From Chryseobacterium herbae (GTDB taxonomy: Bacteria > Bacteroidota > Bacteroidia > Flavobacteriales > Weeksellaceae): DNA of 64,000 nucleotides. The translations under genes were made by a program, and so were the position numbers. The notes beneath the pieces were generated by a model. It was not told where the DNA came from. It saw only the letters and a program-made list of their open reading frames with translations, and did no database searches. Below, one piece after another: positions 51,774 through 59,454 of the stretch (the stretch's first letter is position 1; every line of letters begins with the position of its first letter). The stretch covers positions 186,001 through 250,000 of the forward strand of contig NZ_JAOAMU010000008.1 of NCBI RefSeq assembly GCF_025154075.1, read 5' to 3'.

Positions 51774-51796
51774 CAGCACCTTAAACAGAGGAAAAT

Positions 51797-51870
51797 TCCT
51801 CCTTAGCTCAGTTGGTTAGAGCATCTGACTGTTAATCAGAGGGTCGCTGGTTCGAGCCCAGCAGGAGGAG
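51797..51870 (+). tRNA. tRNA-Asn (GTT), second copy
   Basis: Identical over all 74 bases to the tRNA at 47472, with anticodon GTT. Here CTA rather than CCA follows the discriminator, so CCA must be added by the nucleotidyltransferase. It has its own promoter and terminator. Confidence 0.95.
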
Positions 51871-51873
51871 CTA

Positions 51874-51904
51874 AAAGACTTACAGAAATGTAGGTCTTTT
51901 TTTA
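51874..51904 (+). terminator. Terminator of the second tRNA-Asn gene
   Basis: AAAGACTTACA pairs with TGTAGGTCTTT (one G-U) over a GAAA loop, followed by T's. Confidence 0.75.
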
Positions 51905-51924
51905 TGCCCTGAAACCAGCATTCA

Positions 51925-52300
51925 TAGACTGTGGAAAACATCCACTTACTCTAAAAAGATTTCTCATTCCTTCACTTTTCCACAAAACAGCAAAAATGTT
52001 AGCTATTTCTTTTTTTTACAATAACTATAAAATCCACAATTCAAGATTTATGACTTGTGGAAAAACATTTCATATACAAATAATAGACTGAAAACAAAAC
52101 CTTTAGCATTGTTAATAACCTGTGGAAAAATTCTTAAGAAGATATGAGTATATCATGGAGAACACTTTATAAATCCGTGGAAAAAATGTGAATAGCATGT
52201 CAGAAACCTGTGAAAAACCCATTAATAAAGGATTTAAAAGCGTTGAAAAATTGTGGAAAAGATGTGAGTAGCCGAAATCAACTGAAATAGTAAATCCACA
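51925..52300. other. Cluster of DnaA-box-like sequences, candidate replication origin
   Basis: Within the 635-base gene-free stretch 51871-52505, matches to TGTGNAWAA (either strand) occur at 51930, 51976 (reverse), 52056, 52121, 52209 and 52252; five of them are TGTGGAAAA or its complement TTTTCCACA. One-mismatch copies lie at 52176 (CGTGGAAAA) and 52187 (TGTGAATAG), and AAATCCACA-type partial copies at 52030 and 52292. The flank at 52300-52480 is very AT-rich and could serve as an unwinding element. The dominant gene direction switches from minus to plus near here. dnaA itself is not in the window. The origin call is inference. Confidence 0.55.
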
Positions 52301-52401
52301 TTTTTATATTCTTCATTTTACTCTTCGGCTGTGTTTATTTTGTTATGAAATGCATTCCTATTAAGTAATTAATTATCACAATCTTTTACTGTTATTTTCG
52401 T

Positions 52402-52409
52402 TACATTTG
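52402..52409 (+). promoter_or_regulatory. -7 element of the DUF5686 gene
   Basis: TACATTTG matches TAnnTTTG; the leader to the ATG would be about 90 bases, and it contains a hairpin AGCAC...GTGCT just before the gene. No -33 TTG is seen. Confidence 0.45.
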
Positions 52410-52505
52410 TAGTTTTGTGATTTTTCATAGAAAACGTTAAAAAAATATAATCTTTTTTAAAAAAACAGCACGCTTTTTGTTTGTGCTAATTGCCTGAAGA
52501 ACCAA

Positions 52506-55034
52506 ATGATGTTAAATAACAACTCTAAATATTACAACTTTTTTTTCGTGCTTTTTATATCCACTCTTACGTATGCCCAAAACACAGCAAACGGTAGAAT
52601 TACAGATGCAAAAACGAACAAAGAAATCACGGGTGTAGATATATTTATTAATGACAATACTGAACCTATTCTAAAGACCTCTTTGGGAAGTTTTACAGTT
52701 CAGTCCGACAGTCTTATTACTAAACTAAAATTTTCGAAAAAGAACTATTCCACAGAAACAGTTACAGTTACTCCGGAAAATGCCCAAAACATTTTTGTGA
52801 AGCTTTCACAGGAAAAGGTTAGTTCCATTGATGAAATTGTGATCCACAACGAAAAACCTAAATATAAAAATAAGAAGGAAAATCCGGCTTACGCGATTAT
52901 GCAGGAAGTGTGGAAAAGGAAAAGGAATAATGGTTTAGAAAAATTCAACACATATACTTACAAAGAATATGAAAAGATCCAGTTTGACGCCAACAACCTG
53001 GACAGCGCTTTCATGAGTAAGAAGATTTTCAATAAACTGGATTTCATTTTTGAGTATGCAGATTCTACAGCCAGCGGAAAAATAGGACTTCCTATCTTCC
53101 TGAATGAATCAATCTATGAAAATTTCGGGGAAAACAAACCGGGAAAAAAGACAAAAAGATTACTGGTCGCTCAGAAGACTTCAGGATTTCAGGACAATCA
53201 GGTAATCACCATTACTGCCAAAAATCTTTACAGGGATATTAATATTTATGATAATACCCTAAATTATTTTGATATCGGATTTCCAAGTCCTGTAGGTTCA
53301 AATGGATTCAGCACCTATGATTATAATTTAACAGACACAATCTCCATTCATGGTGAAAATGCCTATAAAATCAGATATCAGCCCAAAAGAAAAGAAGTTT
53401 TAGCTTTCCAGGGCTATCTTTATATAGACACGGACAGTTATGCGGTTTTGGGGGCGACTTTAAAATCTACACAGAAAATCAACGTCAACTTTATCAACAG
53501 TATTTCCACAGAGCTGGAATATGATAATCCGGACGAAAACACTTTCCTTCCGAAAAAGTTTATCACAGAAATAGAACTTACCCCTTTCGCTAAAAAGAGA
53601 ACTTCTAAAAGTATTATCGCGAAACGGTCGGTAGATTATTCCCAATATGAATTCAACAAACCTATCGACGATAAAACCTTTACACGAAAAGCAGAAGAAT
53701 ATGATGCAAAATTCGTGGATAAAGATGATGCCTATTGGGTAAAAGCAAGACCGGATTCATTATCCAAAGCCGAGCAGGGAGTGTATGAGATGCTTGACAG
53801 GCTTCAACAGACTCCAAAATTCAACCGTATTGTGAAAATTTACGAAACGTTGGCATCAGGATACTATAATGCTTTTAAAGGTATTGATATCGGTCCAATC
53901 TTTTCAATTTACGGTAAGAACGAAGTGGAGGGCGACAGGATAAGACTTGGAGCGAGAACTTATTTCGGGCAAAATGACCCGTGGAGAGTTCAGTTTTATA
54001 CAGCCTACGGATTCAAGGATCAAAAGGTTAAATATGGAGCTGAAGCGAGATATATGTTCAACAGGGTTAACCGATTTATGATTGGAGCAGGAACTAAACG
54101 AGATATTGAACAGCTTGGAGTACAGCTTACCACCGATGACGGAATTATGGCGCGTACCTTTGCCTCTTCTACCCTTTTTGCAAGAGGAGAAAATGCTTCT
54201 TTAAGTTCCATTAACAAGACTAATATTTTCGCTGCTATTGAACCATGGAAAAACTTCCAGATCAGAGTGGACGGAACGCTACAAAGCATCAAATCCGCCA
54301 ATCCGGAGAAATTCAGTCTGATGTACTTCCGTGATGGTGATTTACGAAAAACTCTTAATGACTCTCACGTTACCCTTAGTTTAATCGCAAGACCAGGAGC
54401 CAAATTCTCTCAGACCGGCGTAGACCGCTATGAACACGGAACATTGGCACCAACGATCATTCTGAAATATACACGTGGAATTGAGGGCCTTTTCAACGGT
54501 GACTTCAATTATAACAGACTTCAGTTCATGTTCTACAAACCTGTATTGATCGGAAGCTGGGGTAAAACTCTTGTAAGCTTTGAGGCAGGAAAAACTTTCG
54601 ACACTGTTCCTTTGGCTTTGCAGAACGTGGTTCCCGGAAACCAATCTTACAGTTTAGCACAGAATACTTTTGCTCAGCTTAATTATTATGAATTTGTAGC
54701 AGATACTTACACAACCCTTCATCTTGAGCACCATTTCAACGGAAAGATTCTATCATACATTCCATTGATCAAAAAATTGAAGCTTAGAGAAATCGCCTTT
54801 ATCAGAAGTGCGTACGGAACCTTAAGCGATGCTTCCAAAGCGATCAATGTAGATGGATTTAAATATTCCGCGCCAAGCGAGCAAATCTATTTTGAATACG
54901 GATTCGGAATTGAAAACATCGGAATCGGAAACCTTAGGATATTTAGAGTAGATTTTAACTGGAGAGGAAATTACCTTGACAGACCGGACATCTCCACATT
55001 TGGAGTGAAAGCCGGATTCCAGGTAGGATTTTAA
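52506..55034 (+). CDS. DUF5686 outer-membrane protein with carboxypeptidase-like domain
   Basis: An 842-residue protein with a signal peptide ending TYAQ. Residues about 25-105 are a CarboxypepD_reg-like beta sandwich (GRITDAKTNKEITGVDIFIND). The large DUF5686 part follows: a conserved early block (NPAYAIMQEVWKRKRNNGLEKFNTYTYKEYEKIQFD), then an Omp85-like run of barrel strands to the end (FGVKAGFQVGF). The family is widespread in Bacteroidota and placed in the outer membrane; its function is not established. It has a strong bidirectional terminator. Confidence 0.85.
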   Translation: MMLNNNSKYYNFFFVLFISTLTYAQNTANGRITDAKTNKEITGVDIFINDNTEPILKTSLGSFTVQSDSLITKLKFSKKNYSTETVTVTPENAQNIFVKLSQEKVSSIDEIVIHNEKPKYKNKKENPAYAIMQEVWKRKRNNGLEKFNTYTYKEYEKIQFDANNLDSAFMSKKIFNKLDFIFEYADSTASGKIGLPIFLNESIYENFGENKPGKKTKRLLVAQKTSGFQDNQVITITAKNLYRDINIYDNTLNYFDIGFPSPVGSNGFSTYDYNLTDTISIHGENAYKIRYQPKRKEVLAFQGYLYIDTDSYAVLGATLKSTQKINVNFINSISTELEYDNPDENTFLPKKFITEIELTPFAKKRTSKSIIAKRSVDYSQYEFNKPIDDKTFTRKAEEYDAKFVDKDDAYWVKARPDSLSKAEQGVYEMLDRLQQTPKFNRIVKIYETLASGYYNAFKGIDIGPIFSIYGKNEVEGDRIRLGARTYFGQNDPWRVQFYTAYGFKDQKVKYGAEARYMFNRVNRFMIGAGTKRDIEQLGVQLTTDDGIMARTFASSTLFARGENASLSSINKTNIFAAIEPWKNFQIRVDGTLQSIKSANPEKFSLMYFRDGDLRKTLNDSHVTLSLIARPGAKFSQTGVDRYEHGTLAPTIILKYTRGIEGLFNGDFNYNRLQFMFYKPVLIGSWGKTLVSFEAGKTFDTVPLALQNVVPGNQSYSLAQNTFAQLNYYEFVADTYTTLHLEHHFNGKILSYIPLIKKLKLREIAFIRSAYGTLSDASKAINVDGFKYSAPSEQIYFEYGFGIENIGIGNLRIFRVDFNWRGNYLDRPDISTFGVKAGFQVGF

Positions 55035-55046
55035 TCATAAAATAAG

Positions 55047-55080
55047 AACGGGCTGCATCATCAAAGACGCAGCCCGTTTT
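55047..55080. terminator. Bidirectional terminator
   Basis: ACGGGCTGC and GCAGCCCGT form a 9-bp GC-rich stem (55048-55077) followed by T's. It lies between the converging DUF5686 gene and a double-glycine peptide gene and probably ends both transcripts. Confidence 0.85.
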
Positions 55081-55113
55081 TATTAAAGTTCATGAGCAAT
55101 GACTATCGTGATG

Positions 55114-55281
55114 CTATATTGAGCATTCGCAACCCTCATCAACATAAAGCAGACAACGCATTTTCTGCAAAGGCGTCATTCCACACCAGATATCACATGA
55201 GGTAATTGGGTTTGGCGGGCACAATCCTCCCCCGTTAATTTGTTTCAGATTATTCTTTGTTAGTTTCTTTAAATTTTTCAT
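55114..55281 (-). CDS. Double-glycine leader peptide, six-cysteine type II
   Basis: A 55-residue peptide with leader MKNLKKLTKNNLKQINGG and six cysteines after it, spaced C-x7-C-x3-C-x9-C-x7-C-x-C, with a CPP start. It has its own upstream region with a TATATTTG box (55358-55365) and blocks shared with the peptide gene at 55684. This is the same short 'bacteriocin-like' leader class seen at 11920-12349. No maturation or export gene is adjacent. Confidence 0.75.
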   Translation of the reverse strand: MKNLKKLTKNNLKQINGGGLCPPNPITSCDIWCGMTPLQKMRCLLYVDEGCECSI

Positions 55282-55302
55282 AGCTACTGTTTTAATTGGT
55301 CT

Positions 55303-55392
55303 GCCTACTCTATAAGCTTTTCGGCTTTCGCTAGTCAGTTTTTATCTGATCATAAATCAAATATAAAAATATTTCACCATAGTTGGAATATT
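55303..55392 (-). promoter_or_regulatory. Upstream region of peptide gene with conserved blocks
   Basis: Contains a leader block (55303-55325, GCCTACTCTATA then GCTTTTCGGC on the plus strand), a -7 TATATTTG (55358-55365) and a 24-base block (55369-55392, starting ATATTTCAC and ending TTGGAATATT). All three recur in the same order upstream of the peptide gene at 55684 (55871-55960). Confidence 0.55.
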
Positions 55393-55423
55393 CGTGAAAA
55401 TATTTATATTTGAAAAATACCCA

Positions 55424-55450
55424 CAAAAAAACCTCAGCATAAGCTGAGGC
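55424..55450 (-). terminator. Terminator of the two-peptide operon
   Basis: On the minus strand CCTCAGC pairs with GCTGAGG across a 4-base loop, followed by seven T's; it lies 24 bases after the stop at 55474. Confidence 0.85.
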
Positions 55451-55473
55451 CATTTTCAATAACTTTATTTATG

Positions 55474-55641
55474 TTAACATCCGCATGGATCCGGATCCAT
55501 AACCATGTTAGGACATCTAAGTCTCTGCTGTGGTGTCCAAGAACACCATTCTCCGCAGGTTGTTGCAGGTGGCGGACAAGCCAAAGCACCTCCTTCTATT
55601 GTTCTCAATTGTTTTTTAGATAATTTTCTTAAGTTTTTCAT
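55474..55641 (-). CDS. Double-glycine leader peptide, six-cysteine type II
   Basis: A 55-residue peptide: leader MKNLRKLSKKQLRTIEGG, then six cysteines spaced C-x6-C-x3-C-x9-C-x9-C-x-C. The core has a CPP start and EWCSWTP like its neighbour at 55684. It starts 42 bases after that gene's stop with no terminator between, so the two form an operon. Confidence 0.75.
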   Translation of the reverse strand: MKNLRKLSKKQLRTIEGGALACPPPATTCGEWCSWTPQQRLRCPNMVMDPDPCGC

Positions 55642-55683
55642 AATAGTTTTGTTTTAAATTGGTCGTGATTTTTTGAAAGAGGA

Positions 55684-55848
55684 TTAGCAATCACAAGGCA
55701 TATCAAGTACAGCATTTAAGCAATGTGCCTTTTGCCACGCGCTCCATGAGCACCACTCTGAGCACCAGCTGGCCATAGGAGGACATCTTTCCGCACCTCC
55801 GTTGATGTCTTTCAGATTCTTCTTCGTTAATTTTTTTAAATTTTTCAT
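55684..55848 (-). CDS. Double-glycine leader peptide, six-cysteine type II
   Basis: A 54-residue peptide: leader MKNLKKLTKKNLKDINGG, then six cysteines spaced C-x6-C-x3-C-x9-C-x8-C-x-C. The core is rich in Trp (four) and begins CPP after a short AER. It is first in the two-peptide operon; its upstream region shares blocks with that of the gene at 55114, so the units probably arose by duplication. Confidence 0.75.
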   Translation of the reverse strand: MKNLKKLTKKNLKDINGGAERCPPMASWCSEWCSWSAWQKAHCLNAVLDMPCDC

Positions 55849-55870
55849 AGTAATTTGTTTTAATTTGTTG

Positions 55871-55960
55871 GCCTACTCTATACGCTTTTCGGCATCCGCA
55901 AATGATTTGTTATTTGATAGTTAACAAATATATAAATATTTCACAATAATTGGAATATTA
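55871..55960 (-). promoter_or_regulatory. Upstream region of the two-peptide operon with conserved blocks
   Basis: The second copy of the blocks seen at 55303-55392: leader block 55871-55893, -7 TATATTTG at 55926-55933, and distal block 55937-55960. The spacing between blocks is nearly the same in both copies. Confidence 0.55.
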
Positions 55961-55993
55961 ACGAAAATATTTTTGCATTCGGCGCATATGGGC

Positions 55994-56024
55994 ATAAAAA
56001 AACCTCAGCTAATGCCGAGGTTTA
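55994..56024 (-). terminator. Terminator of rplU-rpmA
   Basis: On the minus strand CCTCGGC pairs with GCTGAGG (one G-U) across a 4-base loop, followed by seven T's, about 26 bases after rpmA. Confidence 0.8.
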
Positions 56025-56049
56025 CATTTTTATAAAACGCTTAAAATGA

Positions 56050-56307
56050 TTATGCGTTTGCTTCTACAGATACGAAAGATCTGTTGTTTGCTTTCTTTCT
56101 GAAAACTACTTTACCGTCTACTAGTGCAAACAAAGTATGGTCTTTACCCATTCCCACGTTTTCACCTGGGTGGTGCTGAGTACCTCTCTGTCTGATAATA
56201 ATATTTCCGGCAATAGCTTCTTGTCCACCGAAAATCTTCACACCTAATCTCTTAGAGTGAGACTCTCTACCGTTCTTGGAACTACCGACTCCTTTCTTGT
56301 GTGCCAT
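56050..56307 (-). CDS. rpmA: 50S ribosomal protein L27
   Basis: An 85-residue protein beginning MAHKKGVGSSKNGRESHSKR, with the conserved GGQEAIAGNIIIRQRGTQHHPG core. The N-terminal tail reaches the peptidyl-transferase centre; no Firmicutes-type N-terminal extension is present. It lies 12 bases after rplU in the usual order. Confidence 0.97.
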   Translation of the reverse strand: MAHKKGVGSSKNGRESHSKRLGVKIFGGQEAIAGNIIIRQRGTQHHPGENVGMGKDHTLFALVDGKVVFRKKANNRSFVSVEANA

Positions 56308-56319
56308 TTTATTACTGGA

Positions 56320-56895
56320 TTATTTGTTAAGTGCTTTAAATGTATCAATATTCTTAACGATAGCAGCATCTACTTCTTCGTGAGTAAGAATAGTTTTTTC
56401 TAATTCAACTTTAACTGCTTTACCTAAAGTAATTAAAGTTTCTCTGTTTTCTTTAGACTGAGACAAGTTGTTTTTCTTCAAGTGATAGTTCAGCTCGTGA
56501 TCTTCACTAAAGTTAACAGTTGCGTTGTCTGAAAGAATTTCAGCTTTCACAGTTTCTTTTTTAGCAGCTTTCTTAGAACCTCCTTCAAAACCAGTGATAC
56601 CAGTGATTTTAATTTGAGTTAAAGATTGTCTGTGACCGTTCTTAACTTGGTAACCTTTTCTTCTTTTCTTTTTGAAAACGATTACTTTATCAGCTTTTAC
56701 GTGGTCTAGGATCTCTGCATCTACAGTGATTCCGCTTACAGCTGGGGCGCCAACAGTGATTGAACCGTTTACAGTAAGAAGAATTTTATCAAAAGAAACT
56801 TTGTCTCCTTTTTCTCCTTTTAAACGGTTTACAAACAACTTCTGGTCTTGCTCAACTTTATATTGAAGCCCTGCTATTTCTACAATTGCAAACAT
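56320..56895 (-). CDS. rplU: 50S ribosomal protein L21 with C-terminal extension
   Basis: A 191-residue protein. Residues 1-103 are a standard L21 (MFAIVEIAGLQYKVEQDQ ... KRRKGYQVKNGHRQSLTQIKITGI). A further about 85 residues (Lys/Glu-rich, then NLSQSKENRETLITLGKAVKVELEK) have no counterpart in E. coli L21 and look helical. It leads the rplU-rpmA operon behind a consensus promoter at 56926-56959. Confidence 0.93.
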   Translation of the reverse strand: MFAIVEIAGLQYKVEQDQKLFVNRLKGEKGDKVSFDKILLTVNGSITVGAPAVSGITVDAEILDHVKADKVIVFKKKRRKGYQVKNGHRQSLTQIKITGITGFEGGSKKAAKKETVKAEILSDNATVNFSEDHELNYHLKKNNLSQSKENRETLITLGKAVKVELEKTILTHEEVDAAIVKNIDTFKALNK

Positions 56896-57287
56896 TGTTT
56901 ATAAATTTTTAGTTATTTCGAGGTGCAAATATATGAATAATTTTCTAAATAGCTTGCAATCAGATCTGTATTTTTTAAGAAAAACAATTTATGCCCATTT
57001 AAAGAATTCCCGGCAGCAAAATATTCAATCGCAGACACAACTTTCTTCTTACAAACAGTTTACAATCACCACTCAATGGTATATTGCCCCCTATTTCTTA
57101 GTTATTTCAAAGCCCAAACGAAAATTACATGTATAAATTTCTATACATAATTGCAATTAGGTTTATTTTTTTCATAAAAAGTAATATAAAAATATAAATT
57201 CACTATGGTTTGAATAATTTTTGTTGTCAAAGTGCTGATATTTAAAAGATAATTTTATACCTTCGTTATCACCAAAAAATATTTTAT
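56896..57287. other. Divergent intergenic region
   Basis: A 392-base gap with the rplU promoter at one end. A 67-codon plus-strand frame at 56933 overlaps that promoter and is not believed. For the metallopeptidase gene only a near-match TACCTTCG (about 57258) is seen. Confidence 0.4.
56926..56959 (-). promoter_or_regulatory. Promoter of rplU-rpmA
   Basis: TATATTTG (56926-56933) with a TTG 23 bases upstream (56957-56959), a slightly long spacer; 30 bases before the rplU ATG. Confidence 0.6.
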
Positions 57288-58175
57288 ATGAAAAGAAACT
57301 TCAAATTCTGCCTGTTGGCAGGAGCCATTGCCGCTTTCTCACTATCAGCGTGCCGTGATGACAAAATGGAGGAATCTGTTCTTCCTGAATCTCAATCTGC
57401 AAGCACCAAGCTTGAACAACCCGGGGACCTTGAAAAGAGTTGCTCCTATGTAGATCAGTACTGGAGCTCATCTGCAGTTTTGAAAACTACCCTCTCTAAT
57501 TCTACAGACACCAACTTCATGAATGCTCAAATGACTAAGATTGCAAGTCTTTGGGGAAGAAGCAACCCAACGCTTCGTTTTGTAGACGATCCTTCCAATT
57601 TCAATTCCACTTACAATGCAATCTCGTATTCTACTGGGAAAATTTATTATGGTTACGCAATCTACGCGGATGCTAAGAACAAAGGCGGAGATATCGTCAA
57701 TGCCATGATCCTTGCTCACGAATATGGTCACCAGCTGCAGTACATCTTTAATCTTCCTACTGTAAATGAATCTACAGCAAGACCAAACGAACTGGAAGCA
57801 GACGGTTTCGCGGGCTATTACTTAAGAAGACCAAACGGGTACAATAAAACGAATTTCGCGGAAATTGCCGCTGCCTATGAATTCGCACAAAGCATCGGAG
57901 ATTACCAGACTAACAGTGCCAACCACCACGGAACTCCTCCACAAAGAAGATCTGCTGTGCGTTTAGGTTTCCTTTTGGGACAGTATGACCTGAATGCAGC
58001 CAATTTCGATTATAACTTCTTCTATTATTATCAAGGTGTATTAAACGGAACTTATAAAATGGGCAAGAACTCTGCAAATCCGGAGATCGATGCTTATATG
58101 AGCCAATACATGGATGAACTTAGAAAAATCCAGACCGGAGAAATTTCTGCAGAAGAATTTAAGCAACTTAAATAA
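57288..58175 (+). CDS. Zinc metallopeptidase lipoprotein (YpfJ/PF04228-like)
   Basis: A 295-residue lipoprotein (lipobox LSAC, Cys22). The zinc motif AHEYGHQLQ (His144, Glu145, His148) and the downstream NELEADGFAGYYL (third ligand Glu) are those of the neutral zinc peptidase family typified by YpfJ. A basic segment HHGTPPQRRSAVRLGF follows, also as in that family. It should be anchored in the envelope; substrates are unknown. It stands alone with a terminator at 58206-58241. Confidence 0.82.
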   Translation: MKRNFKFCLLAGAIAAFSLSACRDDKMEESVLPESQSASTKLEQPGDLEKSCSYVDQYWSSSAVLKTTLSNSTDTNFMNAQMTKIASLWGRSNPTLRFVDDPSNFNSTYNAISYSTGKIYYGYAIYADAKNKGGDIVNAMILAHEYGHQLQYIFNLPTVNESTARPNELEADGFAGYYLRRPNGYNKTNFAEIAAAYEFAQSIGDYQTNSANHHGTPPQRRSAVRLGFLLGQYDLNAANFDYNFFYYYQGVLNGTYKMGKNSANPEIDAYMSQYMDELRKIQTGEISAEEFKQLK

Positions 58176-58205
58176 TAAACATTCATTTTTAGCATATTTA
58201 ACAAA

Positions 58206-58241
58206 GGAGGCAGGCAGCGATGTCCTGTCTCTTTTATTTTT
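58206..58241 (+). terminator. Terminator of the metallopeptidase gene
   Basis: GAGGCAGG pairs with CCTGTCTC (one G-U) over a 9-base loop and is followed by a T-rich run. Confidence 0.65.
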
Positions 58242-58266
58242 ATGAATAAATATCCTAAAGTTTATT

Positions 58267-58274
58267 TATTTTTG
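58267..58274 (+). promoter_or_regulatory. -7 element of the acyltransferase gene
   Basis: TATTTTTG, 17 bases before the ATG at 58292; no -33 TTG. Confidence 0.45.
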
Positions 58275-58291
58275 AACCATATCCTACAATA

Positions 58292-59380
58292 ATGAACAGA
58301 GACCTCTACATTGATTTTGCCAAGGGAATGGCGACTCTTTCCATCATATTCATCCACACCGCTTTCTGGTCTGGACAGTTCTATATTCCCGCAGAAGTCA
58401 GGGTATTTTCTCTGGTATTTGACGTAGCGCTTTTTTATGCTTTAAGCGGAATCACATCCGGATCGAACATAGAAAAAACATTTTACAGGCTCTTAAAACT
58501 TCAGATCACTTATATGATCTTTGTGACGTTCCTGTTCTTTATGGATTACTTTTTCAAAGTTTTTGGGTTAACCTTCTTTTCCATGGAATGGCTCCAGAGT
58601 TTTTATTCAACCTTTGGATCAAAATATGCTACGACTGGTGTTTCAGATATTCCACAATGGCAGAATCTGGGAAACTGGTACCTTCACCAATACACCAATG
58701 CGGATACCTTTCCCGTAGTCATGGGAAGTTTCTGGTATCTGAAAGTCTATTTTATTCTGGCTGTTTTCGGAGTTTTGATTTTAAGATTTTTCCCAAAACA
58801 CGTCAACTGGTTCATAGGTCTTTGCGTCGCCCTGACTTTAGTATTCAATATTTTCCCGGACATTTACCCGAATGGACAAGTAGGCTACGTCGCTTTCTAT
58901 CTTGCCATCTTTTTAATTGCCAACAGAATGCGCGGCAAAAAGATTCCCACAAAAATAATTCCTGTTGTGTATGCAGTCGTCGCAGCAGCTTTGATCTGGA
59001 TGTTCTGGTATTACGGAAGTGAGATATTTTATAAAATCAACAAAAATAAATTCCCTCCTAAAATCCCTTATATCATTTGGTCATTGTTCTCTCTTACCAC
59101 GCTATTTGTGCTTTATAACAGATTAAAAATCACAAAAGAGAACTTCGTGACCCATATCGGGAAGAATGCCATCTTCTTTTACTTTGCTCAGGGAATAAGC
59201 TCATCGCTGGTCTACTTTATTGTCGTTGCGCTAAAAGAAAATATGCCCTGGTGGATGCTGATGATTCTCATTTATGTCATTAATGTTATTCTTGCTTTTA
59301 TAATCGCGACAGGACTAAAAAAAGTAGATGATCTGGGATGGAAAATTTTAGAGTTTTTGCGAAAAAAAACAGCTTCTTAG
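58292..59380 (+). CDS. Acyltransferase-3 family membrane protein
   Basis: A 362-residue protein with about ten hydrophobic segments. The N-terminus RDLYIDFAKGMATLSIIFIHTAF holds the DxxKG and catalytic-type His typical of acyltransferase-3 (OatA/WecH-like) proteins, which move acetyl or other acyl groups onto sugars at the membrane. FYALSGITSGSN and SFWYLKVYF fit too. No sugar-polymer genes are adjacent, so the acceptor is unknown. Confidence 0.82.
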   Translation: MNRDLYIDFAKGMATLSIIFIHTAFWSGQFYIPAEVRVFSLVFDVALFYALSGITSGSNIEKTFYRLLKLQITYMIFVTFLFFMDYFFKVFGLTFFSMEWLQSFYSTFGSKYATTGVSDIPQWQNLGNWYLHQYTNADTFPVVMGSFWYLKVYFILAVFGVLILRFFPKHVNWFIGLCVALTLVFNIFPDIYPNGQVGYVAFYLAIFLIANRMRGKKIPTKIIPVVYAVVAAALIWMFWYYGSEIFYKINKNKFPPKIPYIIWSLFSLTTLFVLYNRLKITKENFVTHIGKNAIFFYFAQGISSSLVYFIVVALKENMPWWMLMILIYVINVILAFIIATGLKKVDDLGWKILEFLRKKTAS

Positions 59381-59454
59381 CGGATTAACAGCCAATTTGA
59401 AATAAAATCTCTTTATTATCGCAATTTATTTTAATTTTACAGAAAATTCAAAAC

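Noticed and set aside
47472..51870. Integrated genomic island bounded by tRNA-Asn direct repeats
   Set aside because: No integrase, excisionase or foreign-looking gene lies between; both tRNAs have full promoters and terminators, so a duplication is simpler.
52402..52505. Hairpin and long leader of the DUF5686 gene as a riboswitch
   Set aside because: Only a short AGCAC/GTGCT stem is visible, and no known aptamer core can be recognised.
56933..57136. A 67-codon plus-strand frame
   Set aside because: It begins inside the rplU promoter and has a random-looking composition.
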